Assembly: GCA_018398585.1 (NCBI GenBank)
Contig: JAGTTD010000016.1
Location: 29,001,212-29,065,211 of the forward strand
Direction of reading: 5' to 3'
Source: Simmondsia chinensis
Taxonomy: Eukaryota > Streptophyta > Magnoliopsida > Caryophyllales > Simmondsiaceae
Length of the DNA: 64,000 nucleotides
The position numbers were made by a program, and so were the translations under genes. Numbering within the stretch: the first letter of the stretch is position 1; every line of letters starts with the position of its first letter. The notes under the pieces were generated by a model. The model was not told the DNA's origin. It did not search any database and worked only from the letters and a program-made list of their open reading frames with translations. This document shows positions 46,061 to 57,288 of the stretch, piece by piece.

Positions 46061-46465
46061 AGTTACAGCCTAAGTTATTTGGGTTCAACAGTTACCTAAC
46101 AGTCTTACTATTTAACACTGTTGAGAACGGGTTTCACTATTTGACAGTGTTCAGATCGGGAACACCAGTGACACAGTAACGGGAACACCCTCACTCACGG
46201 GCTTACCAATGCTATCCGGGCTTACCAACGCTACACTACCGGCTTGCCAAACGCTCCTAATAAGTGCTTTAACAGCAAAATCGTTTCTAATAAGTGCTTA
46301 ACAATATTTTCGTGAAATTACTGTTGAAAACACCTTAAACTATGGCTCTGATACCAATCGAGGGGGGCAGGATCGATCCGCACCGATACAAATGGTATCT
46401 TTAGAGAGAGTAAAAGGGAGGAGAAAGGTCAGTGCGCTAAGATTTCAAAAATCCGAGGGAGATGC

Positions 46466-46967
46466 CTACACATCTTCATCAATGAGCTTGCTCACCTTCT
46501 CAGGAAGCTCAAGTCTTCCCCTAAAAATCCGATCCGGCTTGGCCCAGATCCGGCCCAGCTCAGCCAGCTCGCTTGCTACCTTGTTGTACTTCTCTCCATC
46601 TACTTCTTCGATCTGATAGGGATGAATCCCGCACTCTTTCATCAGCTGTTTAATCTCCTCCATCAGCTTCACGTATTTCGCTTCTGGTTTTTCTCCCTTT
46701 ACCCATTTGATTACATCAGTTCTGTTTCCTTGTATGAAACTCAATTGTATTCCCTCCTTCTTTGCCATTTCCAGCCCCAGCTTTAAACCCATTGCAGTTG
46801 CTACTAGTATGTCACACATCTCTAAGTAGAGATGGTTCAAGTTATAGTAACCTGAAATTACTGGCTCCCCGGTGCTTTGCTTTCTGATAATGAATCCCGC
46901 TCCGGTTGTGTCCTTTTGGTTGCTCTCGGACCCGTCGAAATTCAGCTTGTAGGTCTCTGGCCGCTGG
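46466..46967 (-). pseudogene. RNase H-fold family, copy 4, 3' part
   Basis: This is the C-terminal two thirds of copy 4, from the Copia-2 target duplication (46963-46967) to the stop at 46466. It contains YKLNFDGS, AGAGFIIR, MGLKLGLEMA, VIKWVKG and KVASELAELG. The catalytic positions read Asp, Thr, Asn and Ser, as in copy 3, from which it differs at only a few residues. It ends LIDEDV. Without the 7.4-kb insertion and one target-duplication copy, the two parts total 654 bases, an open frame of 217 codons plus stop, so the gene was intact when Copia-2 landed. Just after the stop the sequence departs from copy 3 because of the pararetrovirus-like block. Confidence 0.85.
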
Positions 46968-47161
46968 TGTTGAGAATTATAACGTAAACTGTGCACCTGC
47001 AGTGACAAAAGCGCAGTTAAACGCAGTCACAATTTTACAGTTAAATATTAAATTAATGGAAATTTACTGCAATAAAATTGTTGTAGAATTATGCAGCGAA
47101 AGACAGTGTAGTTATGCAGAAAATACTGTATAAAAATTCAGTTAAATTAGGCAGTAAAATA

Positions 47162-47531
47162 GAATAAATTACCAAAGTGGCACCTTTTACAAAAAAAATT
47201 ACCAAAATGATATAGTTGAAAAAATATTTACCAAAATGGCACACTTTACTGTAGCATCAATAGGAAACGCCGTTTGAAACGGCGTTCGTTGAGCAGTGGT
47301 TTACGTTACCTGTCGGACGCCGTTTCTAACGGCGTGCACACACGCACAGTACTCTACCCGTGACTGCCCATTTTAATCCGTGGCCTGCTTTTTTTTCCTC
47401 CATTTTCATCTTCTTCTTCAATCCGTGACCTACTCTTTTTCCTCCATTTTCATCTTCTTCATCCCCTTCATCTTCACTTTTACCTCTATAAATACCACCA
47501 ATTTCTTCAATATTTTTCACAACACTCAATT
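47162..47531. repeat. Left TIR of the Mutator-like element
   Basis: It pairs with 50236-50624. It includes 'accaaagtggcacc', the palindromic CGCCGTTT motifs and a 'catttt(c)atcttcttc' section. Confidence 0.8.
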
Positions 47532-48616
47532 ACTTCCTGTTTTGCTATCCTTGCCTTCCGATACGAAATGTTGTATCCATGTTGTTGTTGTACTGTTGCT
47601 CGAATTGCTGCAATATTCATTTTAAGATCAACAGTCACAATAGGTGACACTATAGTTGCAACAAAATTTGATGTCAAGGCACGGTGATCTTCTGCCAATA
47701 CAGTGGTAGAACATGTATGTAGCCCCCTCAAAACCAAAATCTCAAATGCCCCTAGTCTTTGTTTGAGCGCCCCACGTAGATACCAGTTGCATTGTGGTGC
47801 TTGCACGCACCTTAGGGCTACGTAAGTAGACTTCGACCGGTGCACTATATATTCAAGCTTGTTTTTTATGTGCCACTCCTTAACTGCATTGACTAATTCT
47901 TCCTTCGTTTGGAACACTTGTCCCTCCTCTAAGATAGTTCCCGTTGACCGAATTCTTCTACTTTCCTCCCTGTCAGAACATACTGCCTGGTCTGCCCATG
48001 AGACATCTTCGAATTCAGGAACAGGAGCTTGGGCAAATGAAGGCCCAGCACCATCATCATTATCATGTAGTTCATCCTCGTCCTCGTCTAACCCCAAATC
48101 TGCATCTTCATCGGATGCCTCGGAATCATTGTTGGCATAAGCCCTATCAAACATGGTTGTGCTTTCGTTTGCAACCATTCCAGCAACTAGTGAAACGCCG
48201 ACCATTGGACCTCTAGATGCCTCAACTACACTATGCGACACACGATGTTGAGCTCTTCCCGCAACATTCACAGCAGTTACATACAATTCTATGTATGTTG
48301 CCCTATTTTCTAAAGCCATTTCGAACATAGACCTCAATGCCGTTGGACAAATGATCTCAATAGGTGCGTATCGCATAGGATTATGAGATAACAACATTCT
48401 CCATGTAATCGCAATATCAATTGTGTTATGATCCCAGTCAGTAAATTCATGCATCATTTCCTTCAAATCTAGAAGAGAAATTCCAGACTGCACCCTAAGT
48501 ATAAACTGCCTTCCACCCGTGTAATCAACACCATCAACAGTTTGCACCGTATCTCCATCATAATGACACAACAATGTGACTATGTTGCACGCTATAATTT
48601 GTAGACTAAGTCTCAA
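47507..48616 (-). pseudogene. MudrA-like transposase, N-terminal part only
   Basis: The frame has an N-terminal segment typical of plant MudrA proteins (LLCHYDGDTV...GG then a WRML region). An acidic Asp/Glu stretch follows (about codons 160-195), then the Mutator-type DNA-binding region: VFQTKEELVNAVKEWHIKN, CNWYLRGAL and HTCSTTVL. It ends at 47507 inside the left TIR, before any DDE catalytic domain or CCHC/SWIM zinc finger. The first codon of the open frame is TTG at 48616; the true start is probably upstream or in an earlier exon, since an AG acceptor-like site lies nearby. It could bind TIRs but not transpose. Confidence 0.8.
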
Positions 48617-49741
48617 TTAAAAACATACAATGTAATATTAATAACATTACAGAGTATCTAACAATATTATATCAAACTAAGAAATGTAACATATTAACTC
48701 TGTATTATTCATATAATATAAAACATACAATGTCCCTTATTTTTCTATCAAAATTACCGTTTTCTAATTATTTTTAATTCTACTTATATCATTCTATTCT
48801 CACATATTTTTTCATAGTAACAAATAAATTATTATAGCAACCTCTTATTCAATTTTATATTAAAAATTCTAAATTGCATCTCTAAATTGTATTTATAGTA
48901 TAAAAATTTTATATTATATGAATAATATAATAGTTTTTCTAAAAATTCTTAATGTCTTACAAATTCGAATAATTTTAAAAAAATTGTAATACATATAAAA
49001 AATAAAATTACATCCCTAAATTGCTCAAAATATAGAATTTAAATATTTATAAAATTTGTAATATATATAACTTTCTAATAATCATGTAGTCAATAATAAG
49101 TGAGTACTAATTGTGTTATATTACATTGAAATAAAACATTAATTTTATGATATACTATTATATATAATATATTCTAGCAACCTCTTATTTAATATTATAT
49201 TCATAAATAAATTTTATAATATACCATTATATATATTGTAATTATTACATTAATATTACTAAACAAACCTAATAAAATATATTCTAGGGTAAATTATAGA
49301 AAACTCTCCTGTCTTTTGCTTCAAAAATAGAAAACCCCCTTACAAAAAAAAGCACTCACAAAACCCCCTTACTTTTAAAAATTTATCACTTAACCTCCAT
49401 GTAACTTATTTTTAATCATTTTGCCCTAATGTTTAATTTTATTTTTAGAAAAATGTTTTATATTATTAGACAAAAATTTAATATTTTATATTTTTAGCAA
49501 AAAAAAAAAAAAATTTCGATATTAATAAAAATATAATTATTTTAAAATTTTAAGAAAAAAATATTATGAGATAAAACATAATTTGGGGGAAAAGTGAAAA
49601 AATTTTCAAAAGTTAGGAGATTTAGTGAGTGATTTTATTTGAGAGGGGGGTTTTCTATTTTTGAAGTAAAAGTCAATGGAATTTTCTGTAATTTACCTTA
49701 TATTCTATAATCATATCAGATAATATTTTTTCTGACAATTC

Positions 49742-49779
<38 letters not shown>

Positions 49780-50235
49780 AAATTTACATCTCTAAATTGC
49801 TCAAAATATAGAATTTAAATATCTACAAAATATTTTAAATACATAAGGATATCACAAACAGTTAAAATTGCCATATAATAAAGTTTAACACTAAAAAATA
49901 ATATAAGCTACAAAAAATTACGAATATATTGAAATATAACATAAAATATGCAATTAATAATTTTTTCAGTATAATATTATTCAATATTATATTAACAAAT
50001 AAATTTTTTAATTTGCTATTATATATATTATAATCACTATATTAACTTTACTAATCAATCTAATAATATTACTATAATAATAAATTCCTACAAAATAATA
50101 TGACATTATAATATAAAAGTATTAACAAATTTAAAAATGACAATAATAACGACTTACATAACTGTGAAAATGAAGTGGAGATTGGAAGTTTTTTTTTGAG
50201 AGGATAATAGGTTGAAAGATGTATTTAAGTAATGG
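48617..50235. other. AT-rich interior of the Mutator-like element
   Basis: No coding is seen. A MITE lies at 49287-49698 and a (TA)n microsatellite at about 49749-49777. Short repeats such as 'ttacatctctaaattgctcaaaatatagaattta' at 49.01 and 49.79 kb hint at an older internal duplication. Confidence 0.6.
49287..49698. mobile_element. MITE nested in the Mutator-like element
   Basis: It is flanked by a perfect 9-bp repeat TATATTCTA (49278-49286 and 49699-49707). The inverted ends GGGTAAATTATAGAAAA and its complement continue into 'ttcaaaaatagaaaaccccc'. The 9-bp duplication suggests a Mutator-type MITE. It is non-coding. Confidence 0.82.
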
Positions 50236-50624
50236 AGTATTGTGAAAAATATTGAAGAAATTGGTGGTATTTATAGAGGTAAAAGTAGAGATGAAGGGGA
50301 TGAAGAAGATGAAAATGGAGGAAAAAGAGTAGGTCACGGGTTGAAGAAGAAGATGAAAATGGAGGGGAAAAAAGCAGGTCACGGATTAAAATGGGCAGTC
50401 ACGGGTAGAGTACTATGCGTGTGTGGGACGCCGTTTCTAACGGCGTCCGTACGCCGTTTCTGACGGCGTCCGACAGGTAACGTAAACCACTGCTCAACGA
50501 ACGCCGTTTCAAACGGCGTTTCCTATTGGTGCTATAGTAAAGTGTACCATTTTGGTAAATATTTTTTCAACTATGCCATTTTGGTAATTTTTTTTGCAAA
50601 AGGTGCCACTTTGGTAATTTATTC
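50236..50624. repeat. Right TIR of the Mutator-like element
   Basis: This is the complement of the left TIR, with an additional 'cgtacgccgtttctgacggcgtcc' module of about 24 bases that the left TIR lacks. Confidence 0.8.
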
Positions 50625-51464
50625 CAGTAAAATAGTGCTGAAAAATTATGCAGTATTTGTAGCGAGAATTTTTTCAGGAATAAACTCAATGTAACGGGGC
50701 AGGTCACAGTTCGTTTTTTTCGTAATATATATTTAAACACAACAATCAAACAGTACAAAATAAATTGAATATATTACCGAATTTAACGTGTCGTGGGATT
50801 ACCACTATCCTAAAAGATGATTTCGTCGCTGCTTCGATTCAACCAGTAGATTCGGCGGCCGTCCTCCAGGATTAACACGATTCGACTATTAACGTGCACT
50901 CATTAATAGCCGGGTAGGAGTGCGCAAGAACAATGCCCAAATGAAAAGAAGAGCGAGAGAATGACTGAACAAATAAAGGGAGAGAGAGAGCGTGAATGAC
51001 ACGAGAGGAGGAAGGGGAAACAGCTTGTTTTTGATGATTTTAAACTGGAAGAAGAAAGACTGAATTTATAGCATCAACCGACCCCTATAAAATGGGACTG
51101 CAGTTTCAACCGACGTCCTAAAACTGGGGTGATATGGGATAGTTGGCAGTTAGCGTGATCAAGGAAAAAATCTCGGCAATTAACGTTAAGTGCGAAACAG
51201 TAAGAGACTAATTTTTCCGAAAAATAATTGTACCCGTTTGTAAAAATGTAACCCACACCCTCGCCCGAGCACGGCACGGCGGGCGGCGCGCGCGTGTTGT
51301 GTCCATTCTCTCATCCATAAATCAATTTAAAGGATGGCTCTAAGGTACCCATATATAAACCCAAAAATTTCCTCCTATTTTGTCTATGTGGGATACAAGA
51401 AAAGGTGTCATTTTGCTACTTCACTTGGCTTTTGTCATGAATTTCTTGTATCATTTTTTCAACA

Positions 51465-54215
51465 ATCCCCCACAAAGGATACAAGAAAGAAAAGGAAGAC
51501 AGATTGGGCAAAGGAAGTTTAGTTTTTCAGTGCCGATATCTTGCGACTTGAATCGTCACCTAGTGTAACCCAAGTTTAGGACCAACATTTTGCTAGGTGA
51601 CTTTCGTCTTGAACCTCACAAGGGGTTGTACAACCTTCCACTTGGACACATGCCAAACTCCAGATCTCAGCGACTCCTGCGATTTTGCGCGTTTTATCGG
51701 CCATGCGCTCGTCCTGGATATTCATAGGCGCTCTAGAAGACAAGTCTTAAACCTTCATGGGGAGCGGCTACACTCCCACACCTACATAGGTGGATCCCAT
51801 CAAGTGTGTGTTACCGCACACTACCAAATATATGGATATGGGTCCATTAAGAGTTAAAGCTCAACTTCACTCCTTGGTAACATACAAACAGTGTCCATCA
51901 AGTGCAAGCCTTGCTTACACCACCAAACATATGGCTATGGACCCGTTTCCGCACTATCACACCATAGGGAGGGACAACATAAAACACAGTGCATTTTCTA
52001 GAATAAAACCATGACTTTTCACATTGAACCTGTTAAAATCAGGTTGGATACATCACAATTTATTCATGTACATACTTTAATCCCATCCCCCTCGATGTTT
52101 CTATAATCATTTTACGACAAAAGCCTTTTGTCAACGAAGCCGCAAGATTCTTTTCTGACTTTACATAGTCCAATGATATCACTCCACTCTCTAGAAGATC
52201 CTTCATGATCTTATGCCTGAGACGAATATGTCTGCTCTTGCCATTGTAAACTTTGCTTTTCGCCACAGCAATTGCAGCTTGACTATCACAGTGAAGTGAT
52301 ACTGATGGCGCTGGAAGCCCCCACAATGGCACATCTACCAATAAGCTTCTTAGCCACTCGGCTTTATGACCTGCCAACTCAAAAGTAATGAACTCAGATT
52401 CCATAGTAGATGTAGAAATACAAGATTGCTTAGGCGATATCCAGGATATAGCACCTCCAGCTAGTGTGAATACATATCCACTAGTGTAATTAATTTCATC
52501 ATTATCAGACACCCAATTGGCGTCACAATATCCTTCTAAAACAGCAGGAAACTTTCCATAATGAAGTCCCCAATCCATAGTTCCTTTCAAATATTTAAGC
52601 AACCTTTTAATGCGTTCCAATACTCTTGATTAGGATTATGTGTGTATCTACTAAGTCTACTTACAACATATATAATGTCAGGTCTAGTGCAGTTCATTAA
52701 AAGCATAACACTGCCAATTATTTTAGCATACTTAGTTTGGCACATAGCAACACCTCTATGTTTCATTAGATGTACACTGGGATCATAGGGTGTTCTTACA
52801 GTATCAACATTGAATATATCAAACTTTCTAAGTATCTTCTCAACATAGTGAGACTGATTTAGGCTTATGCCTACGGGAGTTCTCACAATTTTAACTCATA
52901 GAATCACGTCTGCCTCACCCATATCTTTCTTATCAAATTTAGAACATAAAAAGTTTTTTGTTTCATTAACGACATTCAAGTTTGTGCCAAATATCAATAT
53001 ATCATCAACATATAGACATATTATTACACAACCATTCGAATTAGTCTTAATATACACACAAGAGTCTCCATCATTTACACGAAAATTGTTCGCTATTAAG
53101 ATGCTATTAAATTTCTCATGCCACTGTTTAGGCTCCTGTTTGAGACCATATAGAGATTTTATAAGTTTACAAACTTTCTTTTCATTACCAGTGTCTATGA
53201 AACCCTCATGTTATTCCATATAAATCTCTTCATCTAGGTCACCATTTAGAAAGGCAGTTTTAACATCCATTTGATGTATTACCAAATCATGAATAGCTGA
53301 AAGGGCAATCAAGGTTCTAATTGTGGCTATTTTAGCGACGGGTGAATAAGTATCGAAATAATCTTACCCCTGTTTCTGGGTGTAATCCTTAGCCACTAAC
53401 CTTGCCTTAAACTTATCTATTGTTCCATCAGCCTTCATTTTCCTTCTAAAGACCCATTTACAACCTATTGGTTTACACCCTCTAGGAAGGTCTACCAATT
53501 CCCAAGTGTGATTGCTCATGATTGATTCTAATTCGCTATTAATAGCCTCTTTCCAAAAGGTAGAGTCAACTGATCTAATAGCCTCATCGTAAGTTTTAGG
53601 GTCTTCTTCCAACATATAGACACTTACTATTTCTTCATTTATGAAGTCATTTTCTGTTAGGAAAAGAGTAATATAACCGAGCCCAAAGTTAATTTCTTTC
53701 CTTTTCCTAGCTCTTTTACTTCTTCTAAATTCAGGAGTGTCTATATCGTTGGTACGATTATGGCTAACAGTCATATTATGAGAAGGCAAACTCGATGGTT
53801 GTGCGTCATCAGATTTCAAGGGGAATGTATGTTCAAAGAATTCATCATCTCTAGATTCAATGATACTACCATATGCATACGAATTATTAGACCCCTTAAT
53901 CAAAAAACGATAAGCAGCACTATGATAAGCATACCCAATAAAAATAGAGTCAACAGTCTTAGGTCCAATTTTACTTCGTTTAAAGTCGGGTAATCCAACC
54001 TTGGCTAGGCACCCCCACACTTTTAAGTATTTCAGATTAGGTGCATGACATTTTCACATTTCATGTGGGGTTTTATCTAGCCTTTTATAAGGAACTCTAT
54101 TTAGCACATGACAAGCAGATAAGATCGCCTCCCTTCAAATGTTATCAGGTAGTCCAGAGCTAATTAACATTGCATTTATTATGTTCTTTAATGTTCTATT
54201 TTTCCTTTCAGCAAT
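51465..54215 (-). pseudogene. Copia-2 pol remnant (integrase end, RT, RNase H)
   Basis: On the - strand the remnant begins in the middle of integrase ('ERKNR' region at 54200). It passes through VWGC-like integrase/RT linker sequence (54020-53364), with the GCKWVFRRK start of reverse transcriptase near 53450, and YVDD at about 52993-53004. It then continues to RNase H (52620-52060), with [20 protein letters not shown] and DSQAAI motifs. Stops near 53364 and 52886 and frame changes interrupt it. Between 52060 and 51465 is a non-coding 3' part. Confidence 0.85.
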
Positions 54216-54388
54216 GCGTGTGGTGTCCATACTCTCATCCATAAATCAATTTAAAGGATGGCTCTAAGGTACCCATATATAAACCCAAAAATTTTCTCCT
54301 ATATTGTCTATGTGGGATGCAAGAAAAGGTGTCATTTTGCTACTTCACTTGGCTTTTGTCATGAATTTTATGTATCATTTTTCCAACA
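54216..54388 (-). repeat. Copia-2 5' LTR, truncated to 173 bp
   Basis: It corresponds base for base in length to 51292-51464 of the 3' LTR, with a handful of differences by eye. At 54215 it runs directly into integrase, so the deletion joined LTR to pol. Confidence 0.85.
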
Positions 54389-54545
54389 GCTGGAACATCC
54401 CCGACCACGGAGATGCAGCGGTAGCGTTAGAGAAGGCACAAACAAGAGCAGCTCCTGCAGCAGCCGCGACCCCGATCTTCGCCAGCGTGCCGCTGCTGCT
54501 TCCCTCTTCTTCATCTTTGTCTCGCTTACCTCCACTTCCACTCAT
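54389..54545 (-). pseudogene. RNase H-fold family, copy 4, 5' part
   Basis: ATG 54545 follows a GA-rich leader ('ctctctctc' on the + strand). It encodes the Ser/Gly-rich hydrophilic start and the Ala/Gly hydrophobic run as in copy 3. The linker is shorter: about 22 residues present in copy 3 are absent. It then runs ASPWSGMFQ to the Copia-2 junction. The upstream TATA-like 'ctttatatgt' is at 54613-54622. Confidence 0.85.
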
Positions 54546-55320
54546 CCCTCTCTCTCTCTCTCTCTCTCTAAATTGTATGTGAAGAAGTGAAGGGGAAGAA
54601 TTTGTGGAGTGTACATATAAAGCAGGCTAGGCTCTCTAGTGACACAGTCTAATGGCAAAATTGTTAAATATGTTTAATTTGAATATTAATTTTTTAATAT
54701 AATAATTTAACACAAATTTATTAAATTATATTAATTTTTTAATATAATAATTTAACACAAATTTATTAAATTATAGTTAATTAATTTTTATAAATCAATA
54801 TTTTCTGTTGATTATTATGTTACACATAATTAACCCTTTTCTAAATCTCTATAGAGGTCTTGCATATTCTCGAGAATAGATAACGTAATTACTATATCAA
54901 ATTGTATAGCTCTGAATTAAAGACATATATAACAAACTTTCTTATGTATACGAATAAAAAACATGATATAATGATTATTGGAAAAGAAAAAGAAAAGCAA
55001 AAAGACGTAATTATTAGGACTTTTTATGCGGACCCCAAAGTGCATTATGTAGGAATTCGAAGTTCTCCCTTCTCCCTTTTTATAACTCCCTTAGGCTTTT
55101 ACTACTTTATACTGATATGATATTTGAATAAACTAAAGAAAATATCTAAAAGTTTGATATTTTCATTTAAAATAATTTTAAAAGTAAGGTTATAAACGAG
55201 TTGAATAGGGTCTAAATTCGTCAAGGTGTGAGACTCCATTCAATAAATTTGTGATTAGCTCATTCAAAGCCCAAATAACTTGTTTAAAATCGTTTATATA
55301 TCAGCTGAGCTTGAGTTCGT
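54546..55320 (-). promoter_or_regulatory. Upstream region of gene copy 4
   Basis: This is the conserved family upstream block in inverted orientation, closest to that of copy 3 but without the hAT MITE. It contains a short tandem duplication of 'aatttttTAATATAATAATT...' at 54690-54770. Confidence 0.6.
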
Positions 55321-56500
55321 CATAGCTATTTCAGGTATACAAGTGTCGTATCCACAGAATATTAGTATAAAGTCAAAAATTAGTGATTATAAAGCAGCTA
55401 AAAATTCTGCTGGAATTGGAATTTTGCTGCAATTGAAGTTCCATTATTTAGGTAATTGATGTGTCTCATATTTTATATATTTTATAATACATTCCTATAA
55501 TATTTTCAGGTATTACATATGTGATATGGCATAACTTATGTGTATTTAGGCGAGAGCCCTTGGGACACTGAGTATGTTCCTTTTGCTTTAGAAAATCAAT
55601 GCTACACCTAGAGTTATTAGATGGGTTATATCCTCAAACTTGTTAATTACTCTAAGCTCTAACTTAAATATTAATCCAACTTTGACATTAAATTATGATA
55701 AATAAATTTAGTAGTGCTATTGAGATAATCTATATTATACCTAAAGTGATAAGATGTACTATGCCTTTAGACTAATCTATCACTCTAAGCCTTAATTTAA
55801 TGTTAATATAGGTTTAGAGCTTGTACTCTAAACCTTTTAAGTCATTATTGTGATGAAATATGAAGAAGGGATCTGAGTTTGGCTAACCTAAATTCATATT
55901 CTAAACTAACACTGAATGATGACTGGTTTAATTTACCTTTTAATTATGTTAAATTAACTAATTGCTCAACTCTCTTCATAAAAACCGAATTTTAACTGCT
56001 CGATAATCATTGAATAAAACTTTATACCAATTTGTTAGATTATATTGTATAGGTCTTAATATTGTGTGTATTGAGTCCATTGGGCCTGCTCTATGTATCT
56101 TGTATAGCCCATTCATTATTCTATAAATATTCGAGAAGGCCACTGCTCTAAGTGTGCTTCTCATTCTTTCATGGTATCAAAGCCTCGATGACTAAGAGGT
56201 CAGGAGTTCGAATCTCAACAGTCCTCACTTTCAATATTAAAACAATTTAAGCACAAGGTATAAGGTGGGCCTGTGCAATATTCACGCTTCAAGCCCAATT
56301 GGCATTCGCGTGAGGGGGCATGTTAGAGTATAAAACTATTCTTGGGCCTTCACCCATCAGCTTAAGCTTTTGGGATAGATGGTTCCTTGACATGGTTTAA
56401 GTGTGCTTCTCATTATTTCACAATTTCCTTGCGGATATAACGCCCGCATACCCGTCGCATCTACAACTTGCTCGTATGCATGTAAGTACACGGTTTTAGT
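55321..56500. repeat. Gypsy LTR remnant, mirror copy
   Basis: This is the inverted counterpart of 30.96-33.18 kb, interrupted by a TRIM (56033-56420). It also contains a stub of the short LTR element (about 55460-55530) and a 35-bp SINE tail scrap at about 55552-55590. No coding is present. Confidence 0.55.
56033..56420 (+). mobile_element. TRIM (terminal-repeat retrotransposon in miniature)
   Basis: A perfect 5-bp target duplication CAATT (56028-56032 and 56421-56425) surrounds 388 bases that start TGTTAGATT and end ATTTCA. The paralogous site near 31055 (complement) is empty. The left terminal repeat ends TTTCA at 56171, and TGGTATCAAAGCC follows as primer site. The right repeat starts TGTTAGAGT at about 56322. 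The two repeats agree only at their outer ends, so the element looks chimeric. Confidence 0.78.
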
Positions 56501-57288
56501 TTTTAATTAAAAAAATCTATTTAACTTGGAGAAATGGTACTTATTTGATAAAATTTTTAAACTTTAGATTACCTAAATGATAATTTTTTTAAACCTTGGG
56601 ATACTTTACTATGTATATTGAAGCATCAGAACACTTAAGTAACAAATTATTAAACTTAAGAATGCCTAAATAATAAATTCTTCGATCAACAAGTAAACAC
56701 CTTCAACTACAATAATTGAGTAGGTGTTGACTATAAGTCAACTAGGGTGGGTCTATCATGACAAAGAATCTCTTTTTGCTTAGTGATGTTTGTTTCCCCT
56801 TTTTTAGCGACGGAACGAGTGTTTGTTATTACTATTTGTATAAAAATTGAAAAAAAATAGGATATATATAGTATTATTTTATTAGAATGAGATTCTGACG
56901 AGAGACAGTTTCTGAGGACCCTCAACCTGATATTTGCTAGATACGATAGTTATTATGGGTATGTGGCGCTTGTATGAAGAGCATGTAAAGTAAGCTATTT
57001 TGCTAAGTAAGTAAACTATATGTTAGTATTACTTTTTAAGTTTATAAATTTTTTGAAATAGAATTTTTGTCAGAAAAAATGGATCCTTCATTCAACTCTC
57101 TTTCATCGAAAGTGTCACAATATTACGATTTATGTATGAAATATTGTTGTACTATAATTTTTAAACATAAAAATAAATATTTAATCTTATATTTGATTTT
57201 ACGCTAGTCAGGCCTTTTGCCCTTAAAAGCATAATTGCTCAAAACACTTACCATATTTACTCAAGCATAGCTTTTATAAAAGATGAAA
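56501..57288. other. Duplicated non-coding DNA (mirror of 30.2-30.9 and 26.9-27.2 kb)
   Basis: 'cgacggaacgagtgtttgtt' and 'gactataagtcaactagggtggg' match 30.2-30.33 kb inverted. 57.05-57.28 kb matches block X inverted. No gene is present. Confidence 0.5.

Larger units (their letters stand above)
42841..46360 (-). mobile_element. Possible endogenous pararetrovirus-derived block, decayed
   Basis: On the - strand a primer site TGGTATCAGAGC (46345-46356) is followed by a leader of about 280 bases and then a series of broken frames down to an acidic Ser/Glu tail near 42870. tRNA-Met priming followed by non-Copia, non-Gypsy ORFs fits a caulimovirid genome start with movement-protein-like and coat-region frames. 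No reverse transcriptase lies in the window, so a non-autonomous LTR element is an alternative. It is inserted just after the stop codon of gene copy 4. All frames have stops, so it is a fossil. Confidence 0.4.
47162..50624. mobile_element. Mutator-like element with transposase remnant
   Basis: A 10-bp target duplication CAGTAAAATA (47152-47161 and 50625-50634) and inverted ends GAATAAATTACCAAAGTGGCACC bound a 3463-bp element. The long TIRs (about 370 and 390 bp) share CGCCGTTTCAAACGGCG-type palindromes with the element at 7038-8217. Each TIR carries an inward-facing 'ctctataaatacc' TATA-like motif. It encodes the N-terminal part of a MudrA-like protein but no catalytic core. It lies within the Copia-2 3' LTR. 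Confidence 0.9.
46968..51464 (-). repeat. Copia-2 3' LTR (with nested insertion)
   Basis: On the - strand it starts TGTTGAAAAAATG at 51464 and ends CTCAACA at 46968. It is about 1.02 kb once the 3473-bp insertion and duplicated target are removed. A purine-rich tract (TGGGGGAT) precedes it at 51465-51472. A TATA-like 'tttatatatggg' is near 51350. Confidence 0.88.
46968..54388 (-). mobile_element. Copia-2, inserted in gene copy 4
   Basis: The element occupies 7421 bp, about 3.95 kb without the Mutator-like insertion. It is bounded by TGTTG/CAACA and by a perfect 5-bp target duplication, CCAGC on the - strand (54389-54393 and 46963-46967). Copy 3 shows the uninterrupted TTCCAGCGGCC. The 5' LTR (high coordinates) is reduced to 173 bp and is followed directly by the middle of integrase, so gag, protease and the first part of integrase are deleted. 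The 3' LTR is complete and carries the Mutator-like element. Confidence 0.92.

Noticed and set aside
47326..47529. Lys/Glu/Gly-rich frame in the Mutator-like TIR and its partner at 50242-50463
   Set aside because: Both copies lie in the terminal inverted repeats and read the 'atcttcttc' tract; they are not genes.
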